Source: Mytilinidion resinicola
Lineage: Eukaryota; Ascomycota; Dothideomycetes; Mytilinidiales; Mytilinidiaceae
Assembly (NCBI RefSeq): GCF_010093595.1
Contig: NW_022985459.1
Coordinates: 420,070 to 484,069 of the forward strand
Direction of reading: 5' to 3'
DNA: 64,000 bases
Shown here: positions 22,430 through 34,199 of the stretch, one piece after another
How the letters are laid out: each line of letters begins with the position of its first letter
Position numbering within the stretch: the stretch's first letter is position 1
Notes under the pieces: generated by a model
What the model saw: only the letters and a program-made list of their open reading frames with translations
The model's database searches: none
Told to the model about the DNA's origin: nothing
Program-made: the position numbers and the translations under genes

Positions 22430-23160
22430 CTTGGAAGTCACGACGAGAATGAATCCGGTGTTCTCGATCTTGTAACTTGATCTTGGCTGTGATATCTGAA
22501 TGCTCGTGACTGGTGCTGTGAATTAAAACGTAGATTGATAGGCTGTTGATATTGTTTGGAGTTCTTTGGCAGACTCAAATATCTCGAGGAAGATGTAATG
22601 CTCACCCAAGCATGGATCTGAATCGTGATCTTCTCATACTCTACTCGTCGTGGCATTTGGATCTGGTATGTTGAAATGCTGAATTGGAATGCGTACTGGC
22701 AATGCGTTAGCGCTGTCTGAAGTCCTCAAGCTCACTAGAAAAACTCCAGCAAGATGTAATGACCATCAAGGCTTATATCTGTGTCTCGTCCAACTAGCAA
22801 CCCTTTTCAACGTTCAATTTGAGTCACGTTCCTTTGCAATGTGAATTGGAACGTATATTGAATACAGCGACGTGTTGTTGACGCTGTTAATGGTCCTTTA
22901 GCCTACTAAAATATATCCAGGCAGATGTAATGATTGATACGGTAGATATCGGTGGCTGTGTCATTTTGTAGCCCACTGAGCGCATGAGACCCATCACTGT
23001 GCCTATTGTTGTAGACTGAGACGTGGTTTGCGAAGGCCGACGCCACTGGACGACACCCCGTGCCATACTGAATATGATACGGCAAGATGTAAAGACTTGG
23101 AGAACGTAGATCTGATGCCCAACCTTTGGAAATTCTCAGAGGAATAATGAATTTGTGAGG
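22430..23160. repeat. Degenerate tandem array, about 161-171-bp period
   Basis: GATGTAATG (last copy GATGTAAAG) starts at 22592, 22753, 22924 and 23086; spacings 161, 171 and 162 bp. A weaker copy may be at 22447. The word GATGTAAAG and the following CGTAGATCTG resemble the units of the array at 2.3-3.6 kb. No open frame spans it. Confidence 0.7.
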
Positions 23161-23800
23161 AGTCTCCTCATAAACTGGAGACTATTCCAACGGAGAAGGA
23201 AGACCTTCTCGGTCTTTATGTTTCCCATCATTTCCATTGTCCAAGGACGCCGAGAGCGGCTTCGGGGATTTTGTAGGCTGTGCAGATACAGCGAGGTCGT
23301 CGGAGAAGTTGAATCGGAGTCATTCGAGACTGCAGAAGGGAAGTATGGGCGAAGGGGTAATTCAAGAAGCCGTCGGCAAGGCTGCTATGCTTGAATCGTG
23401 ATGGTCGGTCGATAGAGGGTTTGGTCGGTCTGGTAGGAGAGGAAGGGAATGCGTGTTTATTATCGCGCTTTCTGGAGTGAAATCTTTCCATGCGATTAGA
23501 GAGGAGGCTTGCGAAGCTTCGCTATGAATGCCTGTAGTAGGAGAGACGCATGAGAGATGAACAGAGATGTTGAGGAAACACAGAAAGATGCTGTTGACAT
23601 ACCTTTGAGCTTCAAAATCGCGACCTGAAGAGTGTGCCTTCGGCTTGACCATCAGGGCATTATGACCATGAGGGTATTATGCCGTCTTCGTCAAAGTGTG
23701 TCGCCACCCGTGGTGTACTTCGCAGCCGCGTCGGCGCTGCTGGCTACAGGATGTCCAGTTCATTCCAAGGTAGAATAGCTTAATCGCAAGGTTGACGCGG
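23161..23800. other. Intergenic, no gene seen
   Basis: Short frames only, mostly on the minus strand, without splice or domain support. Confidence 0.3.
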
Positions 23801-24237
23801 TCAGTTCATGTTGTCCCATCCGCCCATCAACGCCGCAAGGACGTGCCTCGACGCCTTGTCGTAGTCACGCCGGCAGCGACCAGCACTGAAAAGATGGCAG
23901 TATCGTCCGGTCGCAAGATGGCAGCGTCTAAGCCGTAGCCTGACAGCATGCCATCGCAACTCAGAGAGATCTCTTCTTCTTCGACGACCCAGACAAGCTG
24001 AGTAGATCAATGAAAAAGGTTCGCATCAGCTCGAGATAGTGCAATACGAGCCACACTGTGTCCCGAAGAACAGGTAATTTCAAAAATTGGGTGCCGAAGC
24101 TCACGACACCACGGTGGTATGAAAATGAAGAAGGAAGGGTTCGAGGGTGTGGACTGTTTAAGTGGTCGAGAATTTGTTAAGCGAGCCTTGGCATTGCGTG
24201 ACGTCACCACAGCAACGCCAGGGCATATCATGCTCAT
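23801..24237 (-). repeat. Copy C of the dispersed core-repeat family
   Basis: Core at about 23970-24016 on the plus strand. On the minus strand the segment just upstream codes SVARIALSRADAN, matching TVARIALPRADAN in copy D, then reaches the core where one frame gives FFIDLLSLSGSSKKK and soon stops. The match at residue level outside the core suggests ancestral coding sequence. Confidence 0.5.
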
Positions 24238-25103
24238 AGGTGAAGTGAGATATGGCGGTAGGGATGGAGTATTTTCCTCTAAATTCCGGTGGGGGAGCCG
24301 CTCACTACGAAGATGAAGTCGCGTTCGAGGTAGTGCTATACGAGCAAGGAATTTGGATTACGAACAACTCTGAAGCATAGACTGGTACTCTCCTACGTCG
24401 TAAAATTGCATCTAGATATAGAGATTCCAGCTTCTCATGCGAATATTGCCAGCTGTTGCCTCGATGTTGGGAAGTTATTGCTGAACAGTGCCGAGCCTAG
24501 ATGCGAGATTGACATTCTCAATTTAAAACGCGTACTTCCCAGTTTTGTGGGCGAACGGCTCAAGATCCCAAAGCTTCACCAAACCAGCTGCGTAGGAGGA
24601 TATGGGGTCATTGGGATAGTAGCCAATCCACTCTTTGCTTTGCACTGATGAACTGAGGGAATGACTTGGTTTTTTCTTCAGGGACCTCACGATGAGAACG
24701 CAATCTTCCAAAATCCAATCCGTAGCTCGTCTTGATAGAACACCGTCGAATAAAAGAGACATTCGAAACAAAGAGGAAATAGCACTTTGCTTCTTTACTT
24801 TTTGCGTCCAGACTAGGCCACGCCTTACCTTGTCCGATCTCCTCTCCCCCGGCCATCATTTCCATGCGCCGAGCCCCTTGAAAAGTAGTCATCCCCGCCG
24901 AAACAACCAGGCGGCCGACCCTATCAACTCCTTGTGCTTTTCACCTGGCGCATCTTCTATTCTCCCATAGTAGGCCGGTCGCCTACTTCCGGCAATCGGC
25001 ATCCCCGCTCTACACCTTCAACATACCGGCCCCGCAAAACTCCAAGCTCGCAGCCCAGAAAGACATGACACTGTAGAACACTCTATTCGAAACCACCTGC
25101 GGA
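24238..25103. other. Intergenic, no gene seen
   Basis: No sustained frame with splice or domain support. Confidence 0.3.
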
Positions 25104-25545
25104 TATAAATACCTGCCATCCTGACCGCTATGAAAGGCCTCAACCAAACCTCTTTCACCGCTTGTGAGAGAGTACCATTCACGGGACATCTTCCGTGTTC
25201 ACTCACTACCGCGCGTACCGTATTCAAGGGGACATTTGAGGTAGCAAATCCGTCGAGGCTAGAGAGATTTTTCAGTGTGGAAGCTCGCCATCTAGAAGAA
25301 CTGGCAATATATCAGCACGTCAAGCAGGGTCAGATGGGTGGACACAACATGAACGTGTGGCCTTGGTTCTAGATCTCGTTGATACTTTGAAGCTCCGCAA
25401 AGAGCGACACAACATTGTACACAGGCCTATACCTCCGCTGAGGCTGCACACAACTTTTGAATATGTTTTTATGGGGGAACTCAGACCGCGTCTGATAGTT
25501 ATACATAGACGGAAAAAATGGGATGATATCCCAGACTCAGGATAA
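25104..25545 (+). other. Possible short gene behind a TATA box
   Basis: A TATAAATA word near 25104 lies about 25 bp before an ATG at 25130 (MKGLNQTSFTACERVPFTGH). That frame runs to 25372; an overlapping frame (VLDLVDTLKLRKERHNIVHR) continues to 25545. The change of frame needs an intron or a shift that I cannot place, so this may be a relic. Confidence 0.25.
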
Positions 25546-25759
25546 TGCATTCGGGCACCCCAGACGATGGCATACGAGCGTACATACAGGTTAGAGCCGT
25601 TGTCCACGAGCTTGACGTGAAGGGAAGATTGCATGAGTAACCTACGGTCTCCGCTATGTTGCTGCCGGAGGAATGATATCAAGGCTTCGTTCACGGGATT
25701 GCAGCCCCATCTTGGATACTAAGCAGGAAGTTAGCTAGCTAGATTGGTTTTAGGGAAGG

Positions 25760-26830
25760 TATTGAAGAGCTGTGGAGCATTGTCTGAAGTTTCCCAGCGC
25801 ATTTTTAGATCATCTGCAGTCGCTAGCGCATGCTCTCTGGGGAGGTACGGAGGCGCTTCAAGTGGCGGCGAAGAGTTGTACACAGACTCCTTGTTAATTC
25901 AGATATTTGGACTCTAGGTCACCGATAGTATATGAGGCTTACGTGAGCTGGTGGTGTAGACTGTCGTCTGGAGCCTTCCTACGACTTTTCAGCTTGTTCA
26001 AAATAGCGGATCCATGGTCTTTGCGAATATATGGGGGTGCTTCGGACGGTACTATCCACATATGCACAACTTTCTAGTACAATCTAAACACTAGAGAACA
26101 TGTTAGCGAGGGTGAAAGACGGTTGTGTGATGTTGTTGGGGAGCTGTATAGTGTCGTCTGAAGTGGCTCAATCATCTTTTAGTCGCTTCAAAACTGCTCA
26201 TTACATTTGTTTGAGGGTGTGCCAGGGCACTTTAAACGGCGGTGTAGAAGTCTGCATAATCCTATGCTGGACTCTGTATATTCGACACAAAGTTAGCAAG
26301 AGCGAAAATGTCTTGAGAGGGATCAGTGTGGAGCTGTCGAGTAACGTCTGAGTTGGCTCAACGAGTTTTACACGTTCTCCAAACCGGTCAATGCACGTGT
26401 ATTGCGAATATCCTGAGGTACCTCCAACGGTGGTATAGAAGTGTATACAGGCGTCTCGAATATAATGAAGTATCCTCATTTTAGAAAACATGCTTGTGAT
26501 GCGAAGCGTTAGTATAGAGCTGTAGAGTATCGTCTGAATCACCCCGACGTATTTTCAGGCCGATCAAAGCAATTGCTACGCTTTTTTAAGAGCAGACAGA
26601 AACGCTCCTCACGGTGGCATGGAGGTGTGCGTGAGCCCCTCCTATGTCATGAATACTCGGTGCTTGCGAGAGGGGATGGTCTTGCGAAGTGTTTGTGTAG
26701 AGCGGTAAGCCATCGTCTAAAGCACCCTAAGGTGCTTTCAGGTCGGTCAAAGCAATTGCTGCACTTTATCGAGGGCTCACATAAGGCGCCTCGGGCGGTG
26801 GCATGTAGGCGTGCATGAGCTTGACAGGAG
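25760..26830. repeat. Degenerate tandem array, about 187-bp period
   Basis: The word GAGCTGTAGAGTATCGTCTG and variants recurs with GTCTG (or GTCTA) at 25782, 25966, 26156, 26346, 26532 and 26715; spacings 184, 190, 190, 186 and 183 bp. A second word, GGCGGTGGCATGTAGGCGTG and variants, recurs about 100 bp later in each unit. The last two units are most alike, sharing GGTCAAAGCAATTGCT-like runs. No open frame spans the array. Confidence 0.8.
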
Positions 26831-27024
26831 AGACTGATTTTGATTGTTATAAAATTACAAAAGAAAACAGGCCGTATATCCAAGCCCGGAGCCAATCGTG
26901 GGGGAGGGAAGGTGGGGACTGCGCCGTGCGCGTTGGTGGTGCTGCTACAGAGTTTAAATCAGCGTGGTTCATCTATTCCACGGGACTGTGTTTCATACAG
27001 GATGCCGAAATGCTTCTCCAGCGC

Positions 27025-27192
27025 TCAGTACTCGAAATCCTCCTCGTCCTCCGACAGTTCTGGTATCATGGTGTAGGGGTGGCGGGCCCCCTCCGGCGCG
27101 GTGAGCGCCCAGTGCAGCTGCTTCAGGATTGGAATCCCGGTGACGACGACGAAGACGAGGATGAGGAAGATGGATGGAGTGTCGAGAGCCAT
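27025..27192 (-). CDS. 55-aa single-pass membrane protein
   Basis: Starts MALDTPSIFLILVFVVVTGI, with one membrane helix at about residues 7-26, a short linker (HWALTAPEGARHPYTM) and an acidic end (SEDEEDFEY). An extended N-terminus through the upstream 9-bp repeat is possible in the same frame but low in complexity. The helix-plus-acidic-tail pattern resembles small fungal membrane proteins; function unknown. Confidence 0.45.
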   Translation of the reverse strand: MALDTPSIFLILVFVVVTGIPILKQLHWALTAPEGARHPYTMIPELSEDEEDFEY

Positions 27193-27220
27193 GATAGGCG
27201 GCGTAGCGTATGTTCGCGCT

Positions 27221-27310
27221 TTGTAGGGTTTGTAGGGTTTGTAGGTTTTGTAGGTTACGTAGGCTTTGCGGGCTTGGTAGGTTCTTGAGGTTCTGTAGGT
27301 TCTGTTCGTA
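27221..27310. repeat. 9-bp minisatellite upstream of the 55-aa gene
   Basis: About ten imperfect copies of TTTGTAGGG or TTTGTAGGT on the plus strand. On the minus strand this lies immediately 5' of the ATG at 27192. If translated it would give Tyr-Lys-rich repeats. It is not a telomere repeat. Confidence 0.75.
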
Positions 27311-30300
27311 CGTCTTCGGTAGAGTGAAAGGGAAAGATTGGTGGCTGGAGCGCGCGATCTATTGTGGTGATGGAGGTTGAGCACGTGATGAAGGCAGGAT
27401 AGGTTCCCCACGGACAATAGATGGGCCTGAAAGGTCTCTTCAAACATTTGTTCACGTTATCCCACGGCTGTCTGAACGTCCTCGATCTATTTCGGAGATT
27501 CGAAAATAGCGGGAAGAGGTCGCTTTGTATAATAAAGAAATTTGCCAGGCCACCTCAGACACCATGAGATAGTTCTACGCGGAACAAAATTGCCGCATCT
27601 CCCTCGGCCGTATGCTCTTCATCTTCCTCGAGTACTCGAAGCTCGTGGTTCCTCTTGCGCTGCAATTACATACAACCTCTTCATTCGGCTGCTCTGTTCC
27701 ACCCACTGGCTGCACCAGGCAAGACACTCTTTTCGTTCCACCTCGACAAGAATTGGCAATTTCCCCAATTTTCTAACGACATAATGAAGCCATGAGTCCG
27801 AAATTCCGACCGTTCCTGCGAGTAAAGTCTCGATCTCTCGCGCCTGTCGCCTGCATCCCTTTCCCGTGTGAAAGACTCGTCGCCAACTTCCTACGACAAA
27901 CCTGATCGCCCACTTCTATACTCCCCACAGCCTCACTTAGCAACAACTCGAACTGCTTCGGGTATCGATTCTCATTTCAAACGGAAGCTGGTAGAGAAGA
28001 GCATTGCTCGACTTCAACTGGCGGCCGCCGACATTTTCTCGGGGAGTGGAATGCAAAGATGGCATACAAGAGACCATGTGCTCTCATCGACGGCGCCACA
28101 CGCCTCCGCCGCCATCGGACCCAATTAATGTCTCTATTAATCGCCTTGCTGCTTTCTCGTCCTTTTCCCTCGAATTCCGAATTATGGGAGAGCTCTTCGT
28201 AGAGAAGCCCTAGAGTACGCTGCAGCCGCCCACAATCGTACCTCATCATCAATCTCGCACTCCTTACGCCAGCGGATCTACTATCACCTACCATTTTTTG
28301 GATAGCAATCCACGCTCATAGACGGAGGATTTGGGGGCCACAGGATTGGGCGTGTTGAAGGCACCATCCTTTGCTGGTTGTTGTTCTTAAGCCACGGTAA
28401 CGTATAGTCCATACTGGACAGCGGAACACCTCGCGAATTCATTTTGCCCACCTCCGAGCTATTCAAGGGTTAGTTCACGGTCGACGGAAGTTGCCATCAT
28501 GTCTACAAGAGCCAGCTGTGAGTGGAGAGATCATCTAGGCAACTTGGTCGTCCTTAACCTTACCACCCCGCTCGGCTTTGCAGATCCCCTTCACTTTGTC
28601 ATCGGTTTCAGATGGTCGAGAAGGTAAGTCGATCAGCATTGGTCCGCCGCTCCCAATGGGCAAGATAATCATTCGGATTCAGGACGACAAAAGCTGACAA
28701 CTATCCGTCGAACTGACAGCTGACAAGGAAACAGAATACGCGGTCTCGATGATCACGGTCGCGGCTCCCATCCCCCTTACATCGTATCTACTATCAGCAT
28801 GCCTCTCCCAACTCTTCGAATATTCAGCCGGCAGGCATACCTTCCAGATGCACTCTCCCGTCATCAGCTTCTCAGCAGTGTTCTACGTCCAAAAAGACCT
28901 TCCAATCATTAGTCACCATCACTGGACCGCATCCTAGTTCTTCATCTTCCGCCGTATTCAGCTCACAAGAAATTGAATACTTCGCCGTTATTACATACCC
29001 AGAAGTGTGCCGCGTTAAAGTTACCTTCCCCGTAACAAGGCCGAATCAGGGGCCTGGAAGTAGAAGCTAAAGCGGGAAGAAGAGGATCTGGAATCTCGGC
29101 TTCATATCGAAGCATAGCCTGGATTTCTGAGACAGGATGGATTAGTAGCTACCTAGATCCTTCTACCAATTTCAACAACTGCAAAGAAGCGTAAAATTCA
29201 CCCACCTTTACCAACTCTTGAAGATTCCTGCTGACAACACGCAGAGAAGACCAGCACTATGAATGAAATCACTACCCCTGGATCACATGATCTTCCCAAC
29301 CTCTTCGGTAATGCTAGCTGATAGGAACTGCCAGAAAACCCCAAAGAAAACACTTCCCGCGGTCTACAACGGGAAGCTAACGTCCAGATGAGATTTATCG
29401 AATTCACCTATTTCGATAGCTTTCAATCACCGCCCCATATTGCCCGACATCCATGCAGCAAGCGCTGTTGGCATCGCCGTCTCCAAGAGCTCAAGGCTCC
29501 TACAGACAAATTCCCGATCTACGTGTCGGCGGGTAAAAGAAAGATTCTCTCCTGCCTCTCCTAATTGGGGAATGTCTAGGCAAACAGGCGAGTAGCTTGA
29601 TGAACCCTGACGCACGATGTTTTGTTATCATAGGGAAAGCCGTAGCGTACACTACCCGACGAATACTCATCACCTTTGGCCACCGAGCATTTTGCCGTTC
29701 GTCTAGACCCACAATCCCAAACCCAACGTGCCACGGTTATATCCTCAATTCACGCTTCATTACTCAAGTTACTCAAGTTCCAGAGTTTCCAAAACCCCCG
29801 ACTGTTCTCAATCCACTATTGAACGCGCCAAGACTACTTTTACACCTTTCCGATTTTCACGTTGACTGGTCCAGGCGTGGTCTTCCAGATATCAAATATA
29901 TGTGTGCTAAATCTCCCTCCGTCGCCTACGTTACTTCATGTGTCACATATGCATTGATTCTGACGGTCTTCTAAGCCCTATCTACTCCCGCAAATCTCCG
30001 CATACTTCTCCCTCAAATCAACCTTGACAAAATTAAACAAACCTACCAACTCATCAAAACCACCTTGCCCAAATCGTACGCTATTTCCTCAGGTATTCCA
30101 GCTCCCTCATTTTCATTACCTCCAAGTATCCACAAAGCACCATCAAAGGCCCCAAAGTTACCACAACCCCATCACGATCTCAAAGCATTCACATTCAAGC
30201 ACGCCCTTCTCAGTCACAGAAACATCGTTCTCAATTCCACTTCCCGGCTTGCACCTCACAGTTCGAACTATCTTGATGGTGTCTGGCTATCCACAAGCTC

Positions 30301-30318
30301 CTCTCCATCCCGCCAAAC
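27311..30318. other. Gene-poor stretch, no gene I can support
   Basis: Frames at 27868-28128 and 29597-29974 (plus) are the longest but lack splice signals, a domain or a signal peptide. No tandem repeat was noticed. It may contain relics too diverged to recognise. Confidence 0.3.
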
Positions 30319-30655
30319 CTACTCCTCCCCCTGCCCCATCTCCCCCTCCCCTCCAATCTCCACCCCCTCCAACCACTTCTCCACTCTCTCCATCGCCGCC
30401 TGCTTCCAGGCCAGCACCTCCAGCAGCGGAGCCACCGCATGCAGCATGTCCAGCCTCTCATACACCGTCAGCTCCGTCGCCCGTCTGCGGAGCATGTCTG
30501 GGGGCGAGGGCCGGCTCCAGGCGGCCTCGTGGGCGGCAGGGGGAGAACTTTCTACAGCAGATTATCAACACCGTTCTTTTGCATTGAGGTTTGGAGGTGA
30601 TATTACGCTTGGTGCGCTTGCGCGCGAACAGACGGCGGAAGATTGCGAGTTTCAT
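30319..30655 (-). CDS. Small basic/helical hypothetical protein, 93 aa (2 exons)
   Basis: Exon 1 30655-30607 and exon 2 30551-30319; a 55-nt intron (GTAATA donor, CTGTAG acceptor). The joined frame gives 93 residues: a basic N-terminus (MKLAIFRRLFARKRTK), a Pro/Ser linker, then a helical segment (RATELTVYERLDMLHAVAPL, AWKQAAMERVEKWLEGVE) and a Gly/Glu tail. The YERL...PLLEVLAWKQA pattern is well-formed protein, unlike the antisense frames. The basic start could be a mitochondrial presequence or membrane anchor, but this is inference. Confidence 0.58.
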
Positions 30656-31383
30656 GGTGCCATTTTGGGAGGCGTGTGGTGGTGTTTGAGTGGCTTTGGA
30701 GTGGTTTTGATGATGAAAATTTGAAGCTGCTGTAGGGCTTGTTTGTGGTTCTTGAAGATGATGAGGGATGGACGCTGGCCTGGAATTGGGTGTACTAGAC
30801 GTTTATACGTTTATATAGCAGACAGGGTTGAGACTACGAAAGGTGAAGGCCGTTGACGAGGTGGGTGCATAAGTGAGGACAATGGGGGTTCTTCTTCTAG
30901 TTAGCGTCAAAGGGATGCGGTGAAAATATGAAGAGACGAAGAGGGCTGACGAAATTATGTAGACCTGTTCGCCACTGGCAGAAGGCCCTCGATATACTCT
31001 CGGAAATATGGGTAAGATGGAATTTTGGCGTTCTGTGCACATTAGTCTGCCACTGCTTGAAGGACCTCGAGATATTTTTAGGAATCAGATGATGGTACTT
31101 AGTTAATTATAACAGGCAATAAATTTGCTATAACACCTCCACTCTCCGGGACCGTACCCAAAACAATGTCTTTGGCAAACGTATCCAAACGGTCTACCAT
31201 GGTCTTGATCATAATCTTCAGCGAACCAGCCAACTGACTTCATGCAAGTAGACCGGCCATACAACCCAACCTATTGTCCGTTCAGAGAACCCAGAGTGTA
31301 ATCGCAACGCCCATTAGTTAGCACATACAAAATCTCCAACCTGTATCGTACCTATCTGCCGTCCTCTTCAGGCTCGTCGCCGA

Positions 31384-33897
31384 TCATAGCCAGTCGCTTT
31401 GTCTCGTCCAAGTCATCACGCTCGTTGCCGAACAAACCAGCCAATGCAAGAGAATGTTCTCAGTCGTCAGGTCTCGATGGTGTATGAGGAGTCGATGTCC
31501 AGAGGAAAAGGAACGAAAGGAGAAGCTAGAAGGGCGGATGAGTGTGTTGCGGTGACCTAAAGGCCGCATATTCTGCCACGATTTGGCATGAGTACAATAC
31601 CAGCATCTATAGACCGACGCCTTCCTTCCCGTTTCACTTCGGCGCGCCGTCCATTCCACGAAGTGGAAGATGGCGTTCATAGAGGCGATGTGAGACCTAT
31701 CGCGTCCTATCTTCTTCGAGACGTCGGAGCAGTGCTTGCGGTGGTAGGAGTAGCTTATACTGCACTTGACGAAGTCATGTCGCCCGCATGATGATAGTAC
31801 AAGAACGGACCTATGCAGAACATGGACGCGAGACACCTTGTTCTCGCTCGACCCTAGATACGATGAGGAGCAAGAACCCACTCGAGTCCATCCAAATACC
31901 CTACTTATATCCCTTTCGCGCGTTGGAAGGAATTGTGCAGGAGGTCTGAGTGTAGCGTACACGGCGTCTGGCGACGCGCTATCAAGGAGGATGGGTTCCT
32001 GCTACGCCTTTTTCTAGCCGGGTACCGAAAACCGAAGCAACACAGGCAATGGCGGTACGGATATTCCAACATTTGACGCCGCAGCAACCTGGTCCACCTT
32101 GGATTCTTCGACCCAGTCGTGCGGGCTCCCGGAGATTGCGTACAGAACCAGACGATAGCAGCTCCGGCGTCCTCTAACTTCTCGGACTGGGCCACACCTG
32201 TACCACGGGACAGACCGTTTGCTTCGTACTGGATCTCGGCGTGACTGGCCTTGCCAGTCTTGGTTGGGGTAGGTCAGGTATGCTATCATTGTCTGATGTG
32301 TTGTCGAGCTACAAGACGGCAATTTCTCTGAGCCCTCCATCAATTTGGGCATTTCCACATGTCCGCTCGTCGCCTTTATTAGCCTTGACATTACTAGCGG
32401 CTTTCGAGTCTCTTGTATTCGGGGCTTGACGTTCATGACTGAGGTCTCTGAGCTTGGGGCTCGAGCTGCTGGCAGTCTGTCGTCGGCCAACTCGTTATGG
32501 TACCCCGTCGCTTCGCGTAGATAGGCTCGAGGCGGCATGTAGGCGGGCGGAGTAAGACTACCTTGAGGGGGTAAGTTTCTCTTGTTTGAACTGTTTGAGG
32601 GGGCAGTAGGCTTCAAGGAGGCGGCGGTGGACTTCGAGGAGGCGGCGGTTTCTGCGCGGTAGTCTTAGGTCCGCAAGGTCGCCGTTAGTTCTTGTTAGCT
32701 TGCAGACATGGCAGATCTTTATAGGAGCTAGAGAAAGGGTGTTGGAACCTTGACAGGAAGACCGGCCTCTGCAAAGTCTTCCTCCATGACACCGTTCCAA
32801 ACCATCTGCTTGCTGTCTTGGAGCTGATCGTGGGCTTGGCACCCTGAGCCTTGAGATCCACGGCCGAGGGCTCGAGCCGCTGACATTGGATGTAGTCCCC
32901 TCCTTCCCATGGCGTTCTCTCAGTATGATATAGACAGCCTACACTCCCAGCGTAGTGGCTAAGATTCGTTGCAATTGTTGTGAGATAGCCAGTAAGTCTA
33001 ATTCCCCGGTGTTTGGGCAGCAAAGCTCTGTGCTTCGTCCGTAGTCCGTGGCATGGATCGTGGACGGCCATCCTCGAGCCGAATAAGATGGCGCGATGAG
33101 GAGCAAGCTCAATGCCGCTAGCTGTGGGACCGCGTTGAGACCTACCCGAATAGCTCTGGCTACAGTTTTGGCTCTGAGTGGCTATGGTTGCTCGAGGGAG
33201 TCGGGTACATGACGCGGAGGGCTTCGAGATGGTGGCGGTAGCCGTTGAGGATGTAGCGGTAGAGCTGAACAATTATAGCATAGTGCTCCACTTCGAGACT
33301 GCAACGAAGGGCTCCGATAGAAGCATGACGGGCTAGTGCTCTGTGGATGTGACCTGGGGCATCGAGGCTACGGTGGTGTTCGAGACCTCGACGGTAGGCT
33401 TTAAGGGTGTGCCAATGGATTTAGGGGGTCTAGTAGGGGACGTCGAGACACTCGTGACGTGCTTGAAGATTTTGCAGCTGGGGTGATGGACATCGAGGAC
33501 GCGGCGAAAGACTTGGATGAGGTAAAGGCGGCGGCGATGGGCTTCGCGACTTCGAGACTTCGACGAGGAGCTTCGAGGCTATGGAACTAGAGATGGGGAA
33601 CAGACCGCGACGCTCCTTCAGGTTTCTGGACGTGTCTGAAGATGAGGAGATGACGCCGCCGGTGGAGAGCGTGCTGGTTGGCTTCGAGAGGGTCGAATGG
33701 CATGGGGGAATTGAGTAGATGAAACTGGACGCCAGGCAGAAACTTGAAGTCGTTGATCTTCGGAAAAGAACTGACACAAAGATGGAAGAGCTGATACCTG
33801 GCTGTTGAGGTTTAGTCGTGCTGAAGCTGTCGGGGTTGAAGTTGGTCTTGCTGCTGGCGGAGGTGATGCTACGCAGCACGGAGATCAACGGACCCAA
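31384..33897 (-). pseudogene. Decayed Ser/Thr/Pro-rich gene remnants with a kinase-like word
   Basis: Minus-strand frames at 33897-33430, 33272-32685, 32616-32014 and 31962-31384 are each protein-like but do not join cleanly. Repeated SKPT/SKPS words occur (STLSKPTSTLS, ATISKPSAS, AASLKPTAPS), pointing to a low-complexity protein. At about 31490-31440 one frame reads HHRDLTTENILL, like the HRDLxxxN catalytic loop of protein kinases, but no glycine loop or DFG was found. Frame breaks dominate, so I call it a relic region rather than a gene. Confidence 0.3.
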
Positions 33898-34199
33898 GCT
33901 GGAGATGCAAGAACTTGTCGGGAACCTCTGCGTAAATCTGGCAGCTCTCTACTCGTGTCAGTACTCCTCTATGGCGTAGGTATCGTGACAACCTACAGGT
34001 ACTGAGCTGACACGACGGCAGGCAAGCTGCCTCAACGCCACGCAGTCTTCGAAAGGCAACGTCAGCTTCCTCATCCAGCTCCCGTACAAGGCGTGATACT
34101 CGATAAAAAGGCCTCTGCAAGGCCGGATGCAGACTCAGCTCGAGGGGTTAAGGCCCAGGACGTGCCAAACTTGTGCAGCGCAGACGCGTTCAGAGTTCT

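Noticed and set aside
27221..27310. Interstitial telomere repeat
   Set aside because: The unit is 9 bp (TTTGTAGGG-like), not the fungal TTAGGG.
31430..31500. A protein kinase gene, from the HHRDLTTENILL word
   Set aside because: No glycine loop, VAIK lysine or DFG motif could be found in any nearby frame; kept only as a note in the relic region.
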